From Clostridium sp. Marseille-P2415 (GTDB lineage: Bacteria; Bacillota; Clostridia; Lachnospirales; Lachnospiraceae): DNA of 64,000 nucleotides. Positions 29,078-39,089 of this stretch are shown here, piece after piece. Position numbers and translations under genes: made by a program. A model generated the notes under the pieces. The model had not been told where the DNA came from. It saw only the letters and a list, made by a program, of their open reading frames with translations, and searched no databases. The stretch is taken from NCBI RefSeq assembly GCF_900155545.1, contig NZ_LT732526.1, forward strand, positions 1,950,161 through 2,014,160, written 5' to 3'. The first letter of the stretch is position 1, and every line of letters begins with the position of its first letter.

Positions 29078-29110
29078 AAAAACCGGGGTATCATTTTTTC
29101 CCCGGTTTTT
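29078..29110 (-). terminator. Terminator of the sugar ABC importer operon
   Basis: AAAAACCGGGG (29078-29088) pairs with CCCCGGTTTTT (29100-29110) around an 11-base loop, 17 bases after the stop of the binding-protein gene. A and T runs at both ends allow termination in either direction. Confidence 0.88.
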
Positions 29111-29126
29111 CTTTTCATATCTAACA

Positions 29127-30212
29127 TTAATAGACAGACTTCCATTCATCAATATTGGAGGCGTCAAACTTAAATGGAGGCCCAAGTATGATCTCAGTCC
29201 CGCCATCCGATGCCTCAATCACTTCGTAATCCCCCATCTCTCCTGCCGTAAACTTATCTCCGGCTTTTCCTGTGACGGTCCCGTCTACCAAAGCAATGGA
29301 AGTATAAGCTCCCAGGGAACCTACATCAATGGGATTCCATAAATACATGTAAGGACAGGAATGAGCATCATCATCCCCTATGTATTCCGCCATTTCGGAG
29401 GGAAGGCCAAGGCCTGTCAGCTTTACTTTTGACTTTTCATCCTGAAGAACCTTTGCAGCCGCATTAATTCCGACCGTTGTCGGTGCACAGATCACCTTTA
29501 AGTCCGGATATTTGGATAAAAGGGCCTGTGTCTGGTCTGTGGATTTCTGCGGTTCATCATCCCCATACGCAACTTCAACCAGATTCAGCTTTGCATACTT
29601 CTCTTCCTTCATAACCTCTTTCATGGCTTCGATCCACGCATTCTGGTTGGTGGCCTGAGAGGTGGCGGAAAGAATTGCCCAGTCTCCCTCGCCGCCTGCG
29701 ATATCATAAACAGCATCCATCAGGGACTGACCGATTTCTTTTGTCCCAGCCTGGTTTACAAATGTCTGCCGGCTGTCCTTGTTTACCTTGGAATCCAGGC
29801 AGGATACCTTGATTCCTGCTGCCATAGCATCCCCCAGGGCTGCCTGCAGGGCGTTTTCATCATTCCCTGCAATGCAGATGGCATCCACCCCCTGGGAAAT
29901 CAGTGACTGGATCACAGAAACCTGTGCATCCGCTGTCGCGGACTCCGGCTGCTTGATGATGCAGGTTCCCCCCTCCCTTTCAATCACCTTTTTAAACCCC
30001 TGAGCCATCTTCTCACTGTATGGGTTGCCGGCCGCTTTTGTAATGACCGCATAGGTCTTACCGGAGGAACCGCCTGCCCCTTCCTGGGCTGTTGCTTCCG
30101 CCTTCCGGGCAGATGTCTGTTCTCCCCCTGCGTCTTTCTTACTTCCGCAGCCCGCAAGAACCCCCGCTATCACTGCGGTGCACAGCAATGCACAAACCAT
30201 TTGTTTTCTCAT
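29127..30212 (-). CDS. Sugar ABC transporter substrate-binding lipoprotein (rhamnose RhaS/AI-2 LsrB type)
   Basis: 361 residues: lipoprotein signal with ALLCTAVIAGVLAGCGSKK, a linker, and a periplasmic-binding-protein type I fold. YAVITKAAGNPYSEKMAQGF, the ISQGVDAICIAGND strand and the C-terminal DASNIDEWKSVY are most like rhamnose-binding RhaS proteins; AI-2-binding LsrB is the nearest alternative. Last gene of the four-gene importer, after ATPase and two permeases. Regulation is probably by the divergent YesN/YesM pair. Confidence 0.85.
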   Translation of the reverse strand: MRKQMVCALLCTAVIAGVLAGCGSKKDAGGEQTSARKAEATAQEGAGGSSGKTYAVITKAAGNPYSEKMAQGFKKVIEREGGTCIIKQPESATADAQVSVIQSLISQGVDAICIAGNDENALQAALGDAMAAGIKVSCLDSKVNKDSRQTFVNQAGTKEIGQSLMDAVYDIAGGEGDWAILSATSQATNQNAWIEAMKEVMKEEKYAKLNLVEVAYGDDEPQKSTDQTQALLSKYPDLKVICAPTTVGINAAAKVLQDEKSKVKLTGLGLPSEMAEYIGDDDAHSCPYMYLWNPIDVGSLGAYTSIALVDGTVTGKAGDKFTAGEMGDYEVIEASDGGTEIILGPPFKFDASNIDEWKSVY

Positions 30213-30237
30213 TTTGAGATTACCTCCCTCTTTCCAA

Positions 30238-31239
30238 TCATAGTTTTTTTCTTTTTAATTTTACATTTTTTAAAATGCCAGGGATCATAACTGCCAGAAT
30301 GAGCAGCGCACCCAGGATAACTAATATGACCTGAGGATTCATATTGATCTGCCCCAGCCCGATCCTCAGACAGATGATGATAAATGCCGATATGACCGCA
30401 CCGGTCAATTTTCCTTTCCCGCCTGCTGTAGAGACTCCGCCAAACACAGCCATGGCAATGGCATCCAGTTCAAACCCGCTGCCTGTTGTAGTATTGGCAC
30501 CGTAAAGCACGGAAACCAGAAACACGGCGCTGATTCCAGCCATCATGCCGGCGGTGGAATAAACGATGAGGCGGATTTTCCGGACATGGATTCCGGAATA
30601 ATAAGACGTCAACCGGTTGCTTCCTATGGCATACAGCCTTCGTCCGAATGTAGTCCTGCTCAAAATAAAAGTGAAAACAACCGCTGCCAGGATAACAGCA
30701 AAGAAAATATAAGGAACCGGGCCTATTTTACCTGCCATGGCGCGAAAGCCCTGATTGTTCTTAAGGGATACGGATCCTCCACTCCCCAGCGCCACCTCGG
30801 CGATCCCGCGGAACAGGATCATGGTTGCCAGCGTGACGATCATGGACGGTAATTCTGGAAATAAAGTGACGGCAATTCCGTTAAAAAGTCCACAGGCTGT
30901 GCCCACCAGAATTCCCACCAGAATGACGGCCGGAAACGGGAGGCCTGCATTTCCCGCAAGGCAGGCAGTTGTTGCCGACAGGCAGACCGTTGCTCCCACG
31001 GACAGATCAATCTCGCCCAAAATGAGAATGTATGCCATGGGCAGCAGCAGGAATACCTCGGTTAAATACTTTGGCATCTCACGGAGTACATTGGTCAGCT
31101 TATAGCTTGGTGAGATGCACATACAGAACAGGTTCACGATGAAAAACAGAAATATCAGTACTCCTTCCCAGGTAAACAGACTTTTTTTCCAGCTGCGGTC
31201 GTATTGGGCCGATATGCTTCTTCCGGATTTTCCAGCCAT
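30238..31239 (-). CDS. Sugar ABC transporter permease (RbsC/RhaQ-like)
   Basis: 333 residues with eight or more helices and the RbsC-family signature LILGEIDLSVGA plus LYAIGSNRLTSYYSGI. GGAGATGTAGCC precedes the ATG. Pairs with the permease directly upstream; two different permeases, as here, are characteristic of rhamnose and AI-2 transporters. Confidence 0.9.
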   Translation of the reverse strand: MAGKSGRSISAQYDRSWKKSLFTWEGVLIFLFFIVNLFCMCISPSYKLTNVLREMPKYLTEVFLLLPMAYILILGEIDLSVGATVCLSATTACLAGNAGLPFPAVILVGILVGTACGLFNGIAVTLFPELPSMIVTLATMILFRGIAEVALGSGGSVSLKNNQGFRAMAGKIGPVPYIFFAVILAAVVFTFILSRTTFGRRLYAIGSNRLTSYYSGIHVRKIRLIVYSTAGMMAGISAVFLVSVLYGANTTTGSGFELDAIAMAVFGGVSTAGGKGKLTGAVISAFIIICLRIGLGQINMNPQVILVILGALLILAVMIPGILKNVKLKRKKL

Positions 31240-31241
31240 GG

Positions 31242-32243
31242 CTACATCTCCCTTCCTTTTAAGTTTTCTTTCTGCATCACGCGCCGGGCCGCTACATTAA
31301 AAATAATCACCGCCAATATGATGCCGCCTTTTACCGTATTCTGTACAATTGAATCAATTCCCACGAGGGGCAGGGCTTTGGCAATAACTGCCAGGATCAG
31401 AGATCCCAATAATGCACCGGCAACCGATCCCCTTCCGCCTGACATGCTTACACCCCCAATAACACATGCCGCAATCACATCCATTTCCTTTCCGTAAAGC
31501 ATGTTGGGCTGGGCGGATGAATATACCGCAACCGCAAGCGCACCGCACAAGCCTGACAGCATTCCCATAAGGGTATAGACCGTCAGCTTGATTTTGAAAG
31601 CAGGAATGCCTGATATGTCCGCTGCCTCCGGATTGCTTCCTACCGCATAGATCTTTCTTCCTGTCCTGGTCCATTTCATAGCCGCGAAAAAAACAATATA
31701 GCATACCAGAACGATCATGATAACGTTATTTAATATACCAAACCCAAGCTCTTTTTCCAAAGCAAAATTTTTAAAATCCCCCAGGTTCTCCGCACTGGCC
31801 CACTGGCTTTTGGCGACCAGATAAGCAAAGCCCCTGAAAATGTACATAAAGCCCATTGTTGCAATAATAGGAAGCACGTTCCCTTTCGAAATCACAAGTC
31901 CGACTGCGGCTCCGCACAATGCGCCTGTTAATATGGCAATCAGAAACAAAAGAACTGTATTATGTACCACACCGTATTTAAGAAGCATGCCGACCGTCAT
32001 GCCGGAAAGCGCCGATGTGGAGGTAATGGATATGTCGATTCCGCCGATCAGCAGAACGCACAGCATTCCCAATGCCATGATCATGATGACCGCATTGTTT
32101 TTTAACATATCCAGTATGGATTTTGCAGTCAGAAACGAGGGGCTGAGTATCTGGATCACCGTACACAGGACGACCAGAACCAGGAGCAGGCTGGCTTCCC
32201 TGGAACGAATGATCCTCTTTAACAGGCTTTTTTTCTCCATCAT
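31242..32243 (-). CDS. Sugar ABC transporter permease (RbsC/RhaP-like)
   Basis: 333 residues from the ATG at 32243, behind AAAGGGGG; the open frame extends further upstream but that part overlaps the ATPase gene. The signature VLLIGGIDISITS and IYAVGSNPEAADISGI place it in the BPD_transp_2 family. It overlaps the ATPase stop by four bases and is followed after two bases by the second permease. Confidence 0.9.
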   Translation of the reverse strand: MMEKKSLLKRIIRSREASLLLVLVVLCTVIQILSPSFLTAKSILDMLKNNAVIMIMALGMLCVLLIGGIDISITSTSALSGMTVGMLLKYGVVHNTVLLFLIAILTGALCGAAVGLVISKGNVLPIIATMGFMYIFRGFAYLVAKSQWASAENLGDFKNFALEKELGFGILNNVIMIVLVCYIVFFAAMKWTRTGRKIYAVGSNPEAADISGIPAFKIKLTVYTLMGMLSGLCGALAVAVYSSAQPNMLYGKEMDVIAACVIGGVSMSGGRGSVAGALLGSLILAVIAKALPLVGIDSIVQNTVKGGIILAVIIFNVAARRVMQKENLKGREM

Positions 32244-33754
32244 TGCACCCCCTTTCCTGTATCCTTTTCCGATTTTTCCATGGCATATTGAAGAATGGAT
32301 TCCTGTGTTGCTTCCTCCCGGGACAGCTCCCCGGAAAGCCTGCCGCTGCACATAACCAGGATCCGGTCGCTCATACCAAGGATTTCCGGCATTTCAGAGG
32401 AGATCAGGACTATGGCATACCCTTTTCTCGCCAGATCCCCCATGATCTGGTAAATCTCCGCCTTTGCTCCTACATCCACCCCTTTCGTGGGCTCATCCAT
32501 AATAACAACCTTCATCTCCTGGCTCAAAGCCTTTGCCACGACTACCTTTTGCTGATTCCCGCCGGATAAGGAGCTTACAGGATCGAAAATGGAAACTGCC
32601 TTTGTATCCACTTCCTCCAGGAGCCTCTTTGCCGTCTCCTGTTCCATTTTTTCATTGGCAACCCCATACTTTGCATAGTTTCCCAGAACCGGAAGCGTGA
32701 CATTGCGCCCCAGCCCCCAATCCAGGATCAGTCCCTCCTTCTGCCGGTCCTCCGGAAGAAGGACAATCCCTTCCTTCATGGCATCCGAAGGGTGCTTTAT
32801 GGTGACCCGTCTGCCTTCCACATAAATACTTCCGGAATCCGGCTTCGTAATCCCGCAAACGCTTTCCGCCACTTCCGTCCGCCCTGCCCCCACAAGTCCG
32901 GTAAGCCCCAGGATCTCTCCCTGATGTACCGAAAAGCTGATGTCTTTAAAATATCCGGTTCGTGACAGGTTTTCTACACGCAGGACTTCCGGACCTAAGG
33001 CAACATGAGGCTTGGGAAAAAGATCCTTTATCTCACGGCCTACCATGGCCTTAATTAATTCTGCATTTGTTATGCTGTCCGCCTCATAAGTGCCGACGTA
33101 CCGGGAATCCCGGAAAACGGTCACCCGGTCTGCCAGCCGGTACATATCCTCAAACCTGTGTGAGATAAAAATGATCGAAACTCCTGCAGATTTCAGCTTA
33201 TCCACGATCCGGTAAAGATCCTCAGACTCATTTTTAGTCAGTGCAGCCGTAGGTTCATCCAGAATCATGATTCTTGCCTGGGCGGAAAGTGCCTTTGCTA
33301 TTTCCACCATCTGCTGCCGGGCCACGCTTAAGCTGCCCATCTCATCGTCCGGATTAAAATCAGCACTGAGTTCCTTTAACAGCTGTCCGGCGGCCCGGTT
33401 CATCTGCTTCCACTGGAGGACACCGTTCTTTACGATCTCATGGCCCATAAATATATTTTCCGTAACCGTAAGGTCCGGATAGGAAGTCGGATGCTGGTAA
33501 ACCGCTGCAATCCCGGCAGACTGGGCTTCTTTCGGCCCCTTAAATTCCACATTTTTCCCGTCTAAAAAAAGCTCTCCCGCGTCCGCCCTATGAACTCCCG
33601 TGATCACCTTGATAAATGTAGATTTCCCTGCCCCATTTTCTCCCATCAGCGCATGGATTTCCCCTTTTTTCAGTTTAAATTGCACCTGATCCAAAGCCTT
33701 AACGCCGGGAAATATTTTTGTAACGCCCTTTAGTTCCAAAACATATTCGGACAC
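32240..33754 (-). CDS. Sugar ABC transporter ATP-binding protein, two ATPase domains (RbsA/RhaT-like)
   Basis: About 504 residues from a GTG at 33754, chosen because GGGAGG lies eight bases upstream. It has two ABC domains: the first with Walker A GENGAGKST, signature LSVARQQMVEIAKAL and LDEPTAALT; the second with a degenerate Walker A GLVGAGRTE, the signature LSGGNQQKVVVAKAL and MDEPTKGVDVGAK. This pattern is normal for RbsA-type ATPases. First gene of the importer operon, divergent from the two-component genes. Confidence 0.92.
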   Translation of the reverse strand: MSEYVLELKGVTKIFPGVKALDQVQFKLKKGEIHALMGENGAGKSTFIKVITGVHRADAGELFLDGKNVEFKGPKEAQSAGIAAVYQHPTSYPDLTVTENIFMGHEIVKNGVLQWKQMNRAAGQLLKELSADFNPDDEMGSLSVARQQMVEIAKALSAQARIMILDEPTAALTKNESEDLYRIVDKLKSAGVSIIFISHRFEDMYRLADRVTVFRDSRYVGTYEADSITNAELIKAMVGREIKDLFPKPHVALGPEVLRVENLSRTGYFKDISFSVHQGEILGLTGLVGAGRTEVAESVCGITKPDSGSIYVEGRRVTIKHPSDAMKEGIVLLPEDRQKEGLILDWGLGRNVTLPVLGNYAKYGVANEKMEQETAKRLLEEVDTKAVSIFDPVSSLSGGNQQKVVVAKALSQEMKVVIMDEPTKGVDVGAKAEIYQIMGDLARKGYAIVLISSEMPEILGMSDRILVMCSGRLSGELSREEATQESILQYAMEKSEKDTGKGVQ

Positions 33755-33951
33755 AACCTCTTCCTCCCTTCTCAACTACAACCAGTTTATCATTGGAAAG
33801 GCGGAGGACAAACAGCATTATCTTTCGATTACGGGTAATATCTTTTTCACTTTCTTGTAAATAAGGACAGTAATCCGTATTTTCCCCTTGAATTCTTTGG
33901 TTATTTTGCTAAAATGATAGTGAATCAAATGCATGTAGGAGGGGAGCTATC
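33755..33951. promoter_or_regulatory. Divergent control region of sugar importer and yesNM-like genes
   Basis: A 197-base gap between start codons in opposite directions. On the plus strand TTGAAT (33888-33893), 16 bases, then TAAAAT (33910-33915) form a plausible sigma-A promoter for the response regulator, and GTAGGAGGGGAG is its ribosome site. Binding sites for the AraC-type regulator would be expected here; the minus-strand promoter is not obvious, as expected for an activated gene. Confidence 0.55.
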
Positions 33952-35508
33952 ATGAAATTGCTGATCGTTGATGATGAAGAGCTTACACGCATTGGCCTGA
34001 TTGAATCCATAGACTGGGAATCTCTTGGAATCTTTCAGCTGTTCCAGGCCGAGGACGGGATAAGCGGTCTTCGTATTGCAAAAGAAGTAAGACCGGAAAT
34101 TGTTTTATGCGATGTGCGTATGCCCAGAATGGACGGCATTAAATTAGTGGAAAGGCTGGAAAAGCAGCTTCCCCATTCAGCCTTTATCTTTATGAGCGGC
34201 TATTCGGATAAAGAATATTTAAAAGCTGCGATTCGTCTGAAGGCCGTCAACTATGTGGAAAAGCCGTTAAATCCGGCAGAAGTCACGGGGTCGGTGAGGG
34301 AGGCCTGTCACTGTGTCATGCAGAATATGAGAACCGTGAAAAATGAATTATTCTACTCCAGGGGCACAGCCTCATCCCTTGCCGCTGCCCTCACACATCC
34401 CTATAAGGACAGGAAGGAAGCCATAACCGCCCTTGTCCGGGAGCTTGGCCTTAAGCTTTCTCCATATATAAGTTTTACTTCTTTTATTGTAAAACTGGAA
34501 CAAAGTCAGGCAGATTCCGGCATGATTGACCATTTGCTTTCCGGCTTAGAGGAGTTTCTTTCCCATACCCATATGCAGGTTTACTATGTTTCCAAACATA
34601 TCCAATACCATATATTCCATATCGCATCTCCTTATCCGCCTTCCGGGCAGGTATTACACCGGATCAGCGCTTTCTTAAAGAGTCATTTAGACCAGGCCGG
34701 CGCTTTTTATATCAGCAGAGGAGAACCTTCTGCAGGAATCGCAAAGGCCTATGAGTCTTATGCGTCTGCAGTATCCCTAATGCAAAGCAGTTTTTTCTTT
34801 GATTCCGGAACACTGTTCACTCCGGGGACAAAAGCGGGAAACCGTTTGGATCAGACAGGTCCGGTCCGGAGCGGCAGCTGGGTATCCGGCCTTTCAGAAG
34901 CTGTGTTATCAAAAAACCGGAATGCCGGCAGAGAACTGCTCCTGGGGCTCTATGAGAATTTCTACCAGCGTCAGGATTTATTTCCCCATGAGGCAAAGGA
35001 TTTATATTATAAGCTTTTCATGGTTTTAGAAGATTGCCGCCAGCAGCTAAAGCTGGCTCCGGCCGTAGAACCGGAAAATGCCATGAAGCTTCTGGAGAAC
35101 TGCTTCAGCTTTAAAGAACTCCACCAAAAGCTTTTACAAAAAACAGAGCTGCTTCTCGAAGCCGCCCAGTCTTATGTTCCGGAAAATTCCACGGTCTTTT
35201 TTATTAAGGATTATATCCATTCTCATTACAGTGACGAAGCCCTGTCGGTGCGCGACATCGGCCGCCAGGTTTTCTTATCGGCATCTTATGTATGCACTTA
35301 TTTTAAGAATGAAACGGGACAGACCATCAATCAGTATCTCACTGATTTCAGGATGAAAAAGGCAAAAGAGCTTTTGGCTGACCCCCGCAATCAGATAACG
35401 GATATTTCCTGTAAGGTGGGGTACAGCAATGGAAATTATTTCAGCAAAAGCTTTAAAAAGCTGACAGGCTTATCGCCGTCAGAATACAGGGAGAAAATGT
35501 TGAGATGA
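33952..35508 (+). CDS. YesN-type response regulator with AraC DNA-binding domain
   Basis: 518 residues. Receiver domain at 1-120 with DDEE near the N-terminus, phospho-acceptor Asp54 in CDVRMPRMDG, and a lysine in VEKPLNP. A middle region of unknown fold follows. The C-terminal AraC HTH pair (about 415-518) includes VRDIGRQVFLSASYVCTYFK and YFSKSFKKLTGLSPSEYRE. Its stop overlaps the sensor kinase start (ATGA). Such pairs sense extracellular sugars and activate a neighbouring ABC importer, here the divergent operon. Confidence 0.92.
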   Translation: MKLLIVDDEELTRIGLIESIDWESLGIFQLFQAEDGISGLRIAKEVRPEIVLCDVRMPRMDGIKLVERLEKQLPHSAFIFMSGYSDKEYLKAAIRLKAVNYVEKPLNPAEVTGSVREACHCVMQNMRTVKNELFYSRGTASSLAAALTHPYKDRKEAITALVRELGLKLSPYISFTSFIVKLEQSQADSGMIDHLLSGLEEFLSHTHMQVYYVSKHIQYHIFHIASPYPPSGQVLHRISAFLKSHLDQAGAFYISRGEPSAGIAKAYESYASAVSLMQSSFFFDSGTLFTPGTKAGNRLDQTGPVRSGSWVSGLSEAVLSKNRNAGRELLLGLYENFYQRQDLFPHEAKDLYYKLFMVLEDCRQQLKLAPAVEPENAMKLLENCFSFKELHQKLLQKTELLLEAAQSYVPENSTVFFIKDYIHSHYSDEALSVRDIGRQVFLSASYVCTYFKNETGQTINQYLTDFRMKKAKELLADPRNQITDISCKVGYSNGNYFSKSFKKLTGLSPSEYREKMLR

Positions 35509-37262
35509 AAAATCTGATTCAAAGAGGAAAAAACTGTTATAACAACAGGAGACTGCAGACAAAATTTACCATTACCCATCTGGTCATCACAACGATTCCC
35601 ATGCTGGTCATGTTCTTCTTTTTTCACGGAAAACTTTATGACATGGTTTTAGCGGATACCATCCGCACCGAACAGACCGCATCTGCCGGGACCATGCCGC
35701 AGATCGATGATCTTATCAATAAGATCCTGCGTGTACAGAAAAGCCTGGAAACAAATGTTTCCCCGGATGCAGTCGGTTTCTGCAATGCGGCGGAACAGTT
35801 CATTGACGGTGAACTCATAACCAGCATACGCATTTATATGGATATTCCTGATTCCCGGGAAATCTTTCACAATAAAAACTCACGGCAGATATTCCGTCCT
35901 ATCCGTGAAGCACAGGGTTCTTACTGGTACGGAATCTTCCAGGGAGACCGCTCCTATGGCTCCCTGTTCTGCCCTGAATTCTATTTGAGTCCCATTGAAG
36001 TAAGGGAATTAGGAGACATGGCCTTTATTACGAAGACTTCTATTCTTTATGATAAAGAATACCAGACCTGTTATACAGCTATTTATTATTCTAAATTGCC
36101 CTTTACAAAGCTTTTAAAAGACAACTTAACAGAGGATACCAGCGCAGCCTATATCATCAACGACCGGGACAGCACAGTGGCCACTTCTGATAATGCGCTT
36201 TCCGGCATCTATCATTTCAGCTATGACCAGGTACGGGATTCCTTTATGTCTTCCAATAATTTTATCTTAAAACACATTCTGGACCAGGATGTTTACGCCG
36301 GTTTTTATCATATCCGGAAAGCTGACTGGTTTATGGTAGCTGTCATACCCTCCAGAGCGGTCATCCGGAAAAGCTTTCTGATCATGATCGCTTTTTTCAT
36401 CATATACTTACTCTGCATCCTGACCGCATTTTTAATCGCCAACAAACTGTCCCATTCCATTACAAACCGGATTTCTTCTGTGATCGGTCAGATGGCAAAG
36501 GTCCGGACAGGGCCCCCCACTCCTCTCCCGGCTTCCGTTTATCACGATGAGATCGGCGGCCTGATCGATACTTATAATTATATGACCCGGATGATGAACC
36601 GGCTCATTGCAGAACAGGCAAAGGCGGCCGAGGATTTAAGGATTTCCGAGTTTCATTCCCTGCAGGCCCAGATCAACCCCCACTTTCTTTATAATACCAT
36701 GGATATGATCAACTGGCTGGCACAGCAGGGACGGAACGAAGAGGTTTCGGAAGCGGTCGTGGACCTGTCACGCTTTTACAAGCTGACATTAAGCCGCAAG
36801 GGGACCTTAAGCACCGTTGCCGATGAGCTGGAGCATGCAGGCATCTATGTCCGCCTTCAGAACATGCGTTACCATCAGATCATTCATTTTGTGGATGATA
36901 TGCCGGATTACATGATGGACTGCCCGGTTCCCAAGCTGACATTCCAGCCGGTGGTGGAAAATTCCATCATCCACGGTCTGCTGGAAAAGGTCCCCAAGGG
37001 CGGCACCATTGTAATTACCGGATGGCTGGAAAACGATATGGCTGTTATCCTGATTTCCGATGACGGCGTGGGAATGCCTTCCGGGAAGCTTGAGAGCATC
37101 CTTTCCGGCAATGGAACCAGCAAGAACGGAACGAACATTGCAGTCTGTAATACGCACCGGCGTTTACAGATCCTTTATGGGCCGGAGTACGGACTGACTT
37201 ACAAAAGCCTGCCCGGAAAGGGGACTGAAGTTGAGATCCGGATATCATTTAATCCTTTATGA
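35505..37262 (+). CDS. YesM-type sensor histidine kinase
   Basis: 585 residues: N-terminal helix (about 24-42), an extracytoplasmic sensor region, a second helix (FLIMIAFFIIYLLCILTAFL), a HAMP segment, and the His_kinase/HATPase module typical of the LytS/YesM group with SLQAQINPHFLYNTMDM containing the phospho-histidine and SDDGVGMPSGK as the ATP site. Partner of the preceding response regulator with a four-base overlap. Confidence 0.92.
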   Translation: MKNLIQRGKNCYNNRRLQTKFTITHLVITTIPMLVMFFFFHGKLYDMVLADTIRTEQTASAGTMPQIDDLINKILRVQKSLETNVSPDAVGFCNAAEQFIDGELITSIRIYMDIPDSREIFHNKNSRQIFRPIREAQGSYWYGIFQGDRSYGSLFCPEFYLSPIEVRELGDMAFITKTSILYDKEYQTCYTAIYYSKLPFTKLLKDNLTEDTSAAYIINDRDSTVATSDNALSGIYHFSYDQVRDSFMSSNNFILKHILDQDVYAGFYHIRKADWFMVAVIPSRAVIRKSFLIMIAFFIIYLLCILTAFLIANKLSHSITNRISSVIGQMAKVRTGPPTPLPASVYHDEIGGLIDTYNYMTRMMNRLIAEQAKAAEDLRISEFHSLQAQINPHFLYNTMDMINWLAQQGRNEEVSEAVVDLSRFYKLTLSRKGTLSTVADELEHAGIYVRLQNMRYHQIIHFVDDMPDYMMDCPVPKLTFQPVVENSIIHGLLEKVPKGGTIVITGWLENDMAVILISDDGVGMPSGKLESILSGNGTSKNGTNIAVCNTHRRLQILYGPEYGLTYKSLPGKGTEVEIRISFNPL

Positions 37263-37527
37263 AAACCTGAGCCATATGAATGAGAAAGCCGAGTGTGCGT
37301 AAGGAAAACACACACCCTGCGATCAAATACACATGGGGAGGGTTCAAGGGGCCAAGCAGCCATAAGAGCAGCATCACAACAGCAGCATCCCGCATATACC
37401 GTCCAAACAGAACACCGATTTTTTCTTCCCTTGGCGACAGGGATAAGTCAGCGCTTATCAGCCAGCGCCGCCTGGGAGAAGAAAAAACAAAAGAAAGAAA
37501 AGCAAAAAGCAGGACTCCATAAATCAT
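37249..37527 (-). CDS. Small membrane protein coupled to the osmolyte-type ABC operon
   Basis: 92 residues with two or three hydrophobic segments (MIYGVLLFAFLSFVF, AAVVMLLLWLL, VYLIAGCVFSL). The ATG overlaps the stop of the permease-binding-protein gene (ATGA), the usual sign of translational coupling, and its end overlaps the convergent sensor kinase by 14 bases. No family recognised. It may be an accessory subunit of the transporter or a non-functional small frame. Confidence 0.55.
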   Translation of the reverse strand: MIYGVLLFAFLSFVFSSPRRRWLISADLSLSPREEKIGVLFGRYMRDAAVVMLLLWLLGPLNPPHVYLIAGCVFSLRTLGFLIHMAQVFIKD

Positions 37528-39089
37528 GATATCAATCCGTTCTCCTTTAGAAAATCCAGTGCTACATCAGCGGGTGTCTGCTGCAATTCATCTACCTTAT
37601 AGTTCAGTTCACTCATCACATCATCGGTCAAAAGCGGTCCCAGTTCTTCCAGGATCCCGGTGATTTCCGGACACTTTTCCAATGCCTCCGCCCGAACAAC
37701 CGGTATCGCATAATAAGGCGGGAAAAAGCTTTTATCATCCGCCAGAGTTTTTAAGTTGAATTTTTTTAAAAGCCCATCCGTGGCAAAGGCGTCAATGACA
37801 TCGACCTCACCGTTTTCCAGAGCCGTATAGCGGGGAGCAGCGTCTAAGGTAAGGCTTTTTCCAATCTGAAAACCATATGCCTTCTGCAGCCCTGATAACC
37901 CATCCTCCCGGTTGGAGAACTCAAACGTAGTTCCGGAAGCCAGGGTTCCGCCTATTAAAGCAAAATCGCTGATTTTATTTAAGTTATATTTCTCCGCTGT
38001 TTCCTGGGTTACAGCCAGCACATAAGTATTATTAAAATTCATCTGCTTGAGTACTTCTAAATCATACTGCTCTTTATACTCTTTCTTCACAGTCTGATAC
38101 ACCTGCTCCATGTCACTGATCGGCGGATGTTTTAAGATGTCAGTATATGAGGTACCGCTGTATTCAATGTAGAGATCAATATCTCCGCTTTTCATTGCGG
38201 CGGAACAGACCTGTGTCCCGCCCAGACTCAGCTTTCTGTTTACGGTAATATCGGTTCTGTCTTCTATTAAATCAGCTACCATATTCCCAAGGATTTCCTG
38301 TTCCGTAAAATCCTTGGAACCGATGGAAAGGGTACGCACATTTCCTGATACACTGCCCACAGATGTAAAAAGGAATACAACCGCAATGAACAATGCGGCC
38401 GCTCCGAGAATTGCTTTTTGTGCTGTCCGTCTTTTTTTCTTAGCTGAGGTATCTCCCTTTTGAAGGCTGACCGGCGTCACCAGCTTTTCAACCAGACCGA
38501 GCAGAAAGTCTACCATCAATGCCAATAAACAGGCAGGAATGGCACCCGCCAGGATCTGGTGGTTATTCACAGTCCGTATGCCGGAGAATACCAGATATCC
38601 CAAGCCTCCGGCGCCGATAAATGCGGCCATGGTCATAAGCCCCACCGCTGTTACGGACGCGATCCGTACCCCTGCCATAATGACCGGAAGAGCAAGAGGA
38701 ATCTGCACTTTTGTCAGCACCTGAAACGGCGTCAGTCCGATTCCTCTGGCCGCCTCCAGCGTCTGGGGATTAATATTATCAATTCCTGTATAGGTATTTT
38801 TAATGATGGGAAGCAGAGAATAAAGAACAACTGCAACAATTGCAGGAATGGTACCGATCCCTAATAACGGAATCATGAAACCAAGCAGTGCCATACTGGG
38901 AATCGCCTGGATCACATTTGCAACCGACAATACCGGCTTGCTGGCTTTTGCCGCGTAGGATATAAAAATGCCGAGGGGAACTCCGATCAGGATAGCCAGC
39001 CCCACCGATACGGCAGTCAGCTTCAGATGTTCAATCAATAAAGAAAGGATCTGGGGATAGTTGCTTCCTATATAATTCCAAAAATTCAT
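37524..39089 (-). CDS. Glycine betaine/choline-type ABC transporter, permease fused to substrate-binding domain
   Basis: 521 residues. Residues 1-205 are an OpuBB-like permease (LTAVSVGLAILIGVPLGIFI, EAARGIGLTPFQVLTKVQIP); a linker and helix at about 215-245 lead to an extracellular OpuBC/OsmF-like binding domain (SKDFTEQEILGNMVADLIED, GDIDLYIEYSGTSYTDI). Such fusions carry compatible solutes; closely related proteins (EgtU) bind ergothioneine, so the substrate is open. It overlaps the ATPase gene by four bases. Confidence 0.88.
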   Translation of the reverse strand: MNFWNYIGSNYPQILSLLIEHLKLTAVSVGLAILIGVPLGIFISYAAKASKPVLSVANVIQAIPSMALLGFMIPLLGIGTIPAIVAVVLYSLLPIIKNTYTGIDNINPQTLEAARGIGLTPFQVLTKVQIPLALPVIMAGVRIASVTAVGLMTMAAFIGAGGLGYLVFSGIRTVNNHQILAGAIPACLLALMVDFLLGLVEKLVTPVSLQKGDTSAKKKRRTAQKAILGAAALFIAVVFLFTSVGSVSGNVRTLSIGSKDFTEQEILGNMVADLIEDRTDITVNRKLSLGGTQVCSAAMKSGDIDLYIEYSGTSYTDILKHPPISDMEQVYQTVKKEYKEQYDLEVLKQMNFNNTYVLAVTQETAEKYNLNKISDFALIGGTLASGTTFEFSNREDGLSGLQKAYGFQIGKSLTLDAAPRYTALENGEVDVIDAFATDGLLKKFNLKTLADDKSFFPPYYAIPVVRAEALEKCPEITGILEELGPLLTDDVMSELNYKVDELQQTPADVALDFLKENGLIS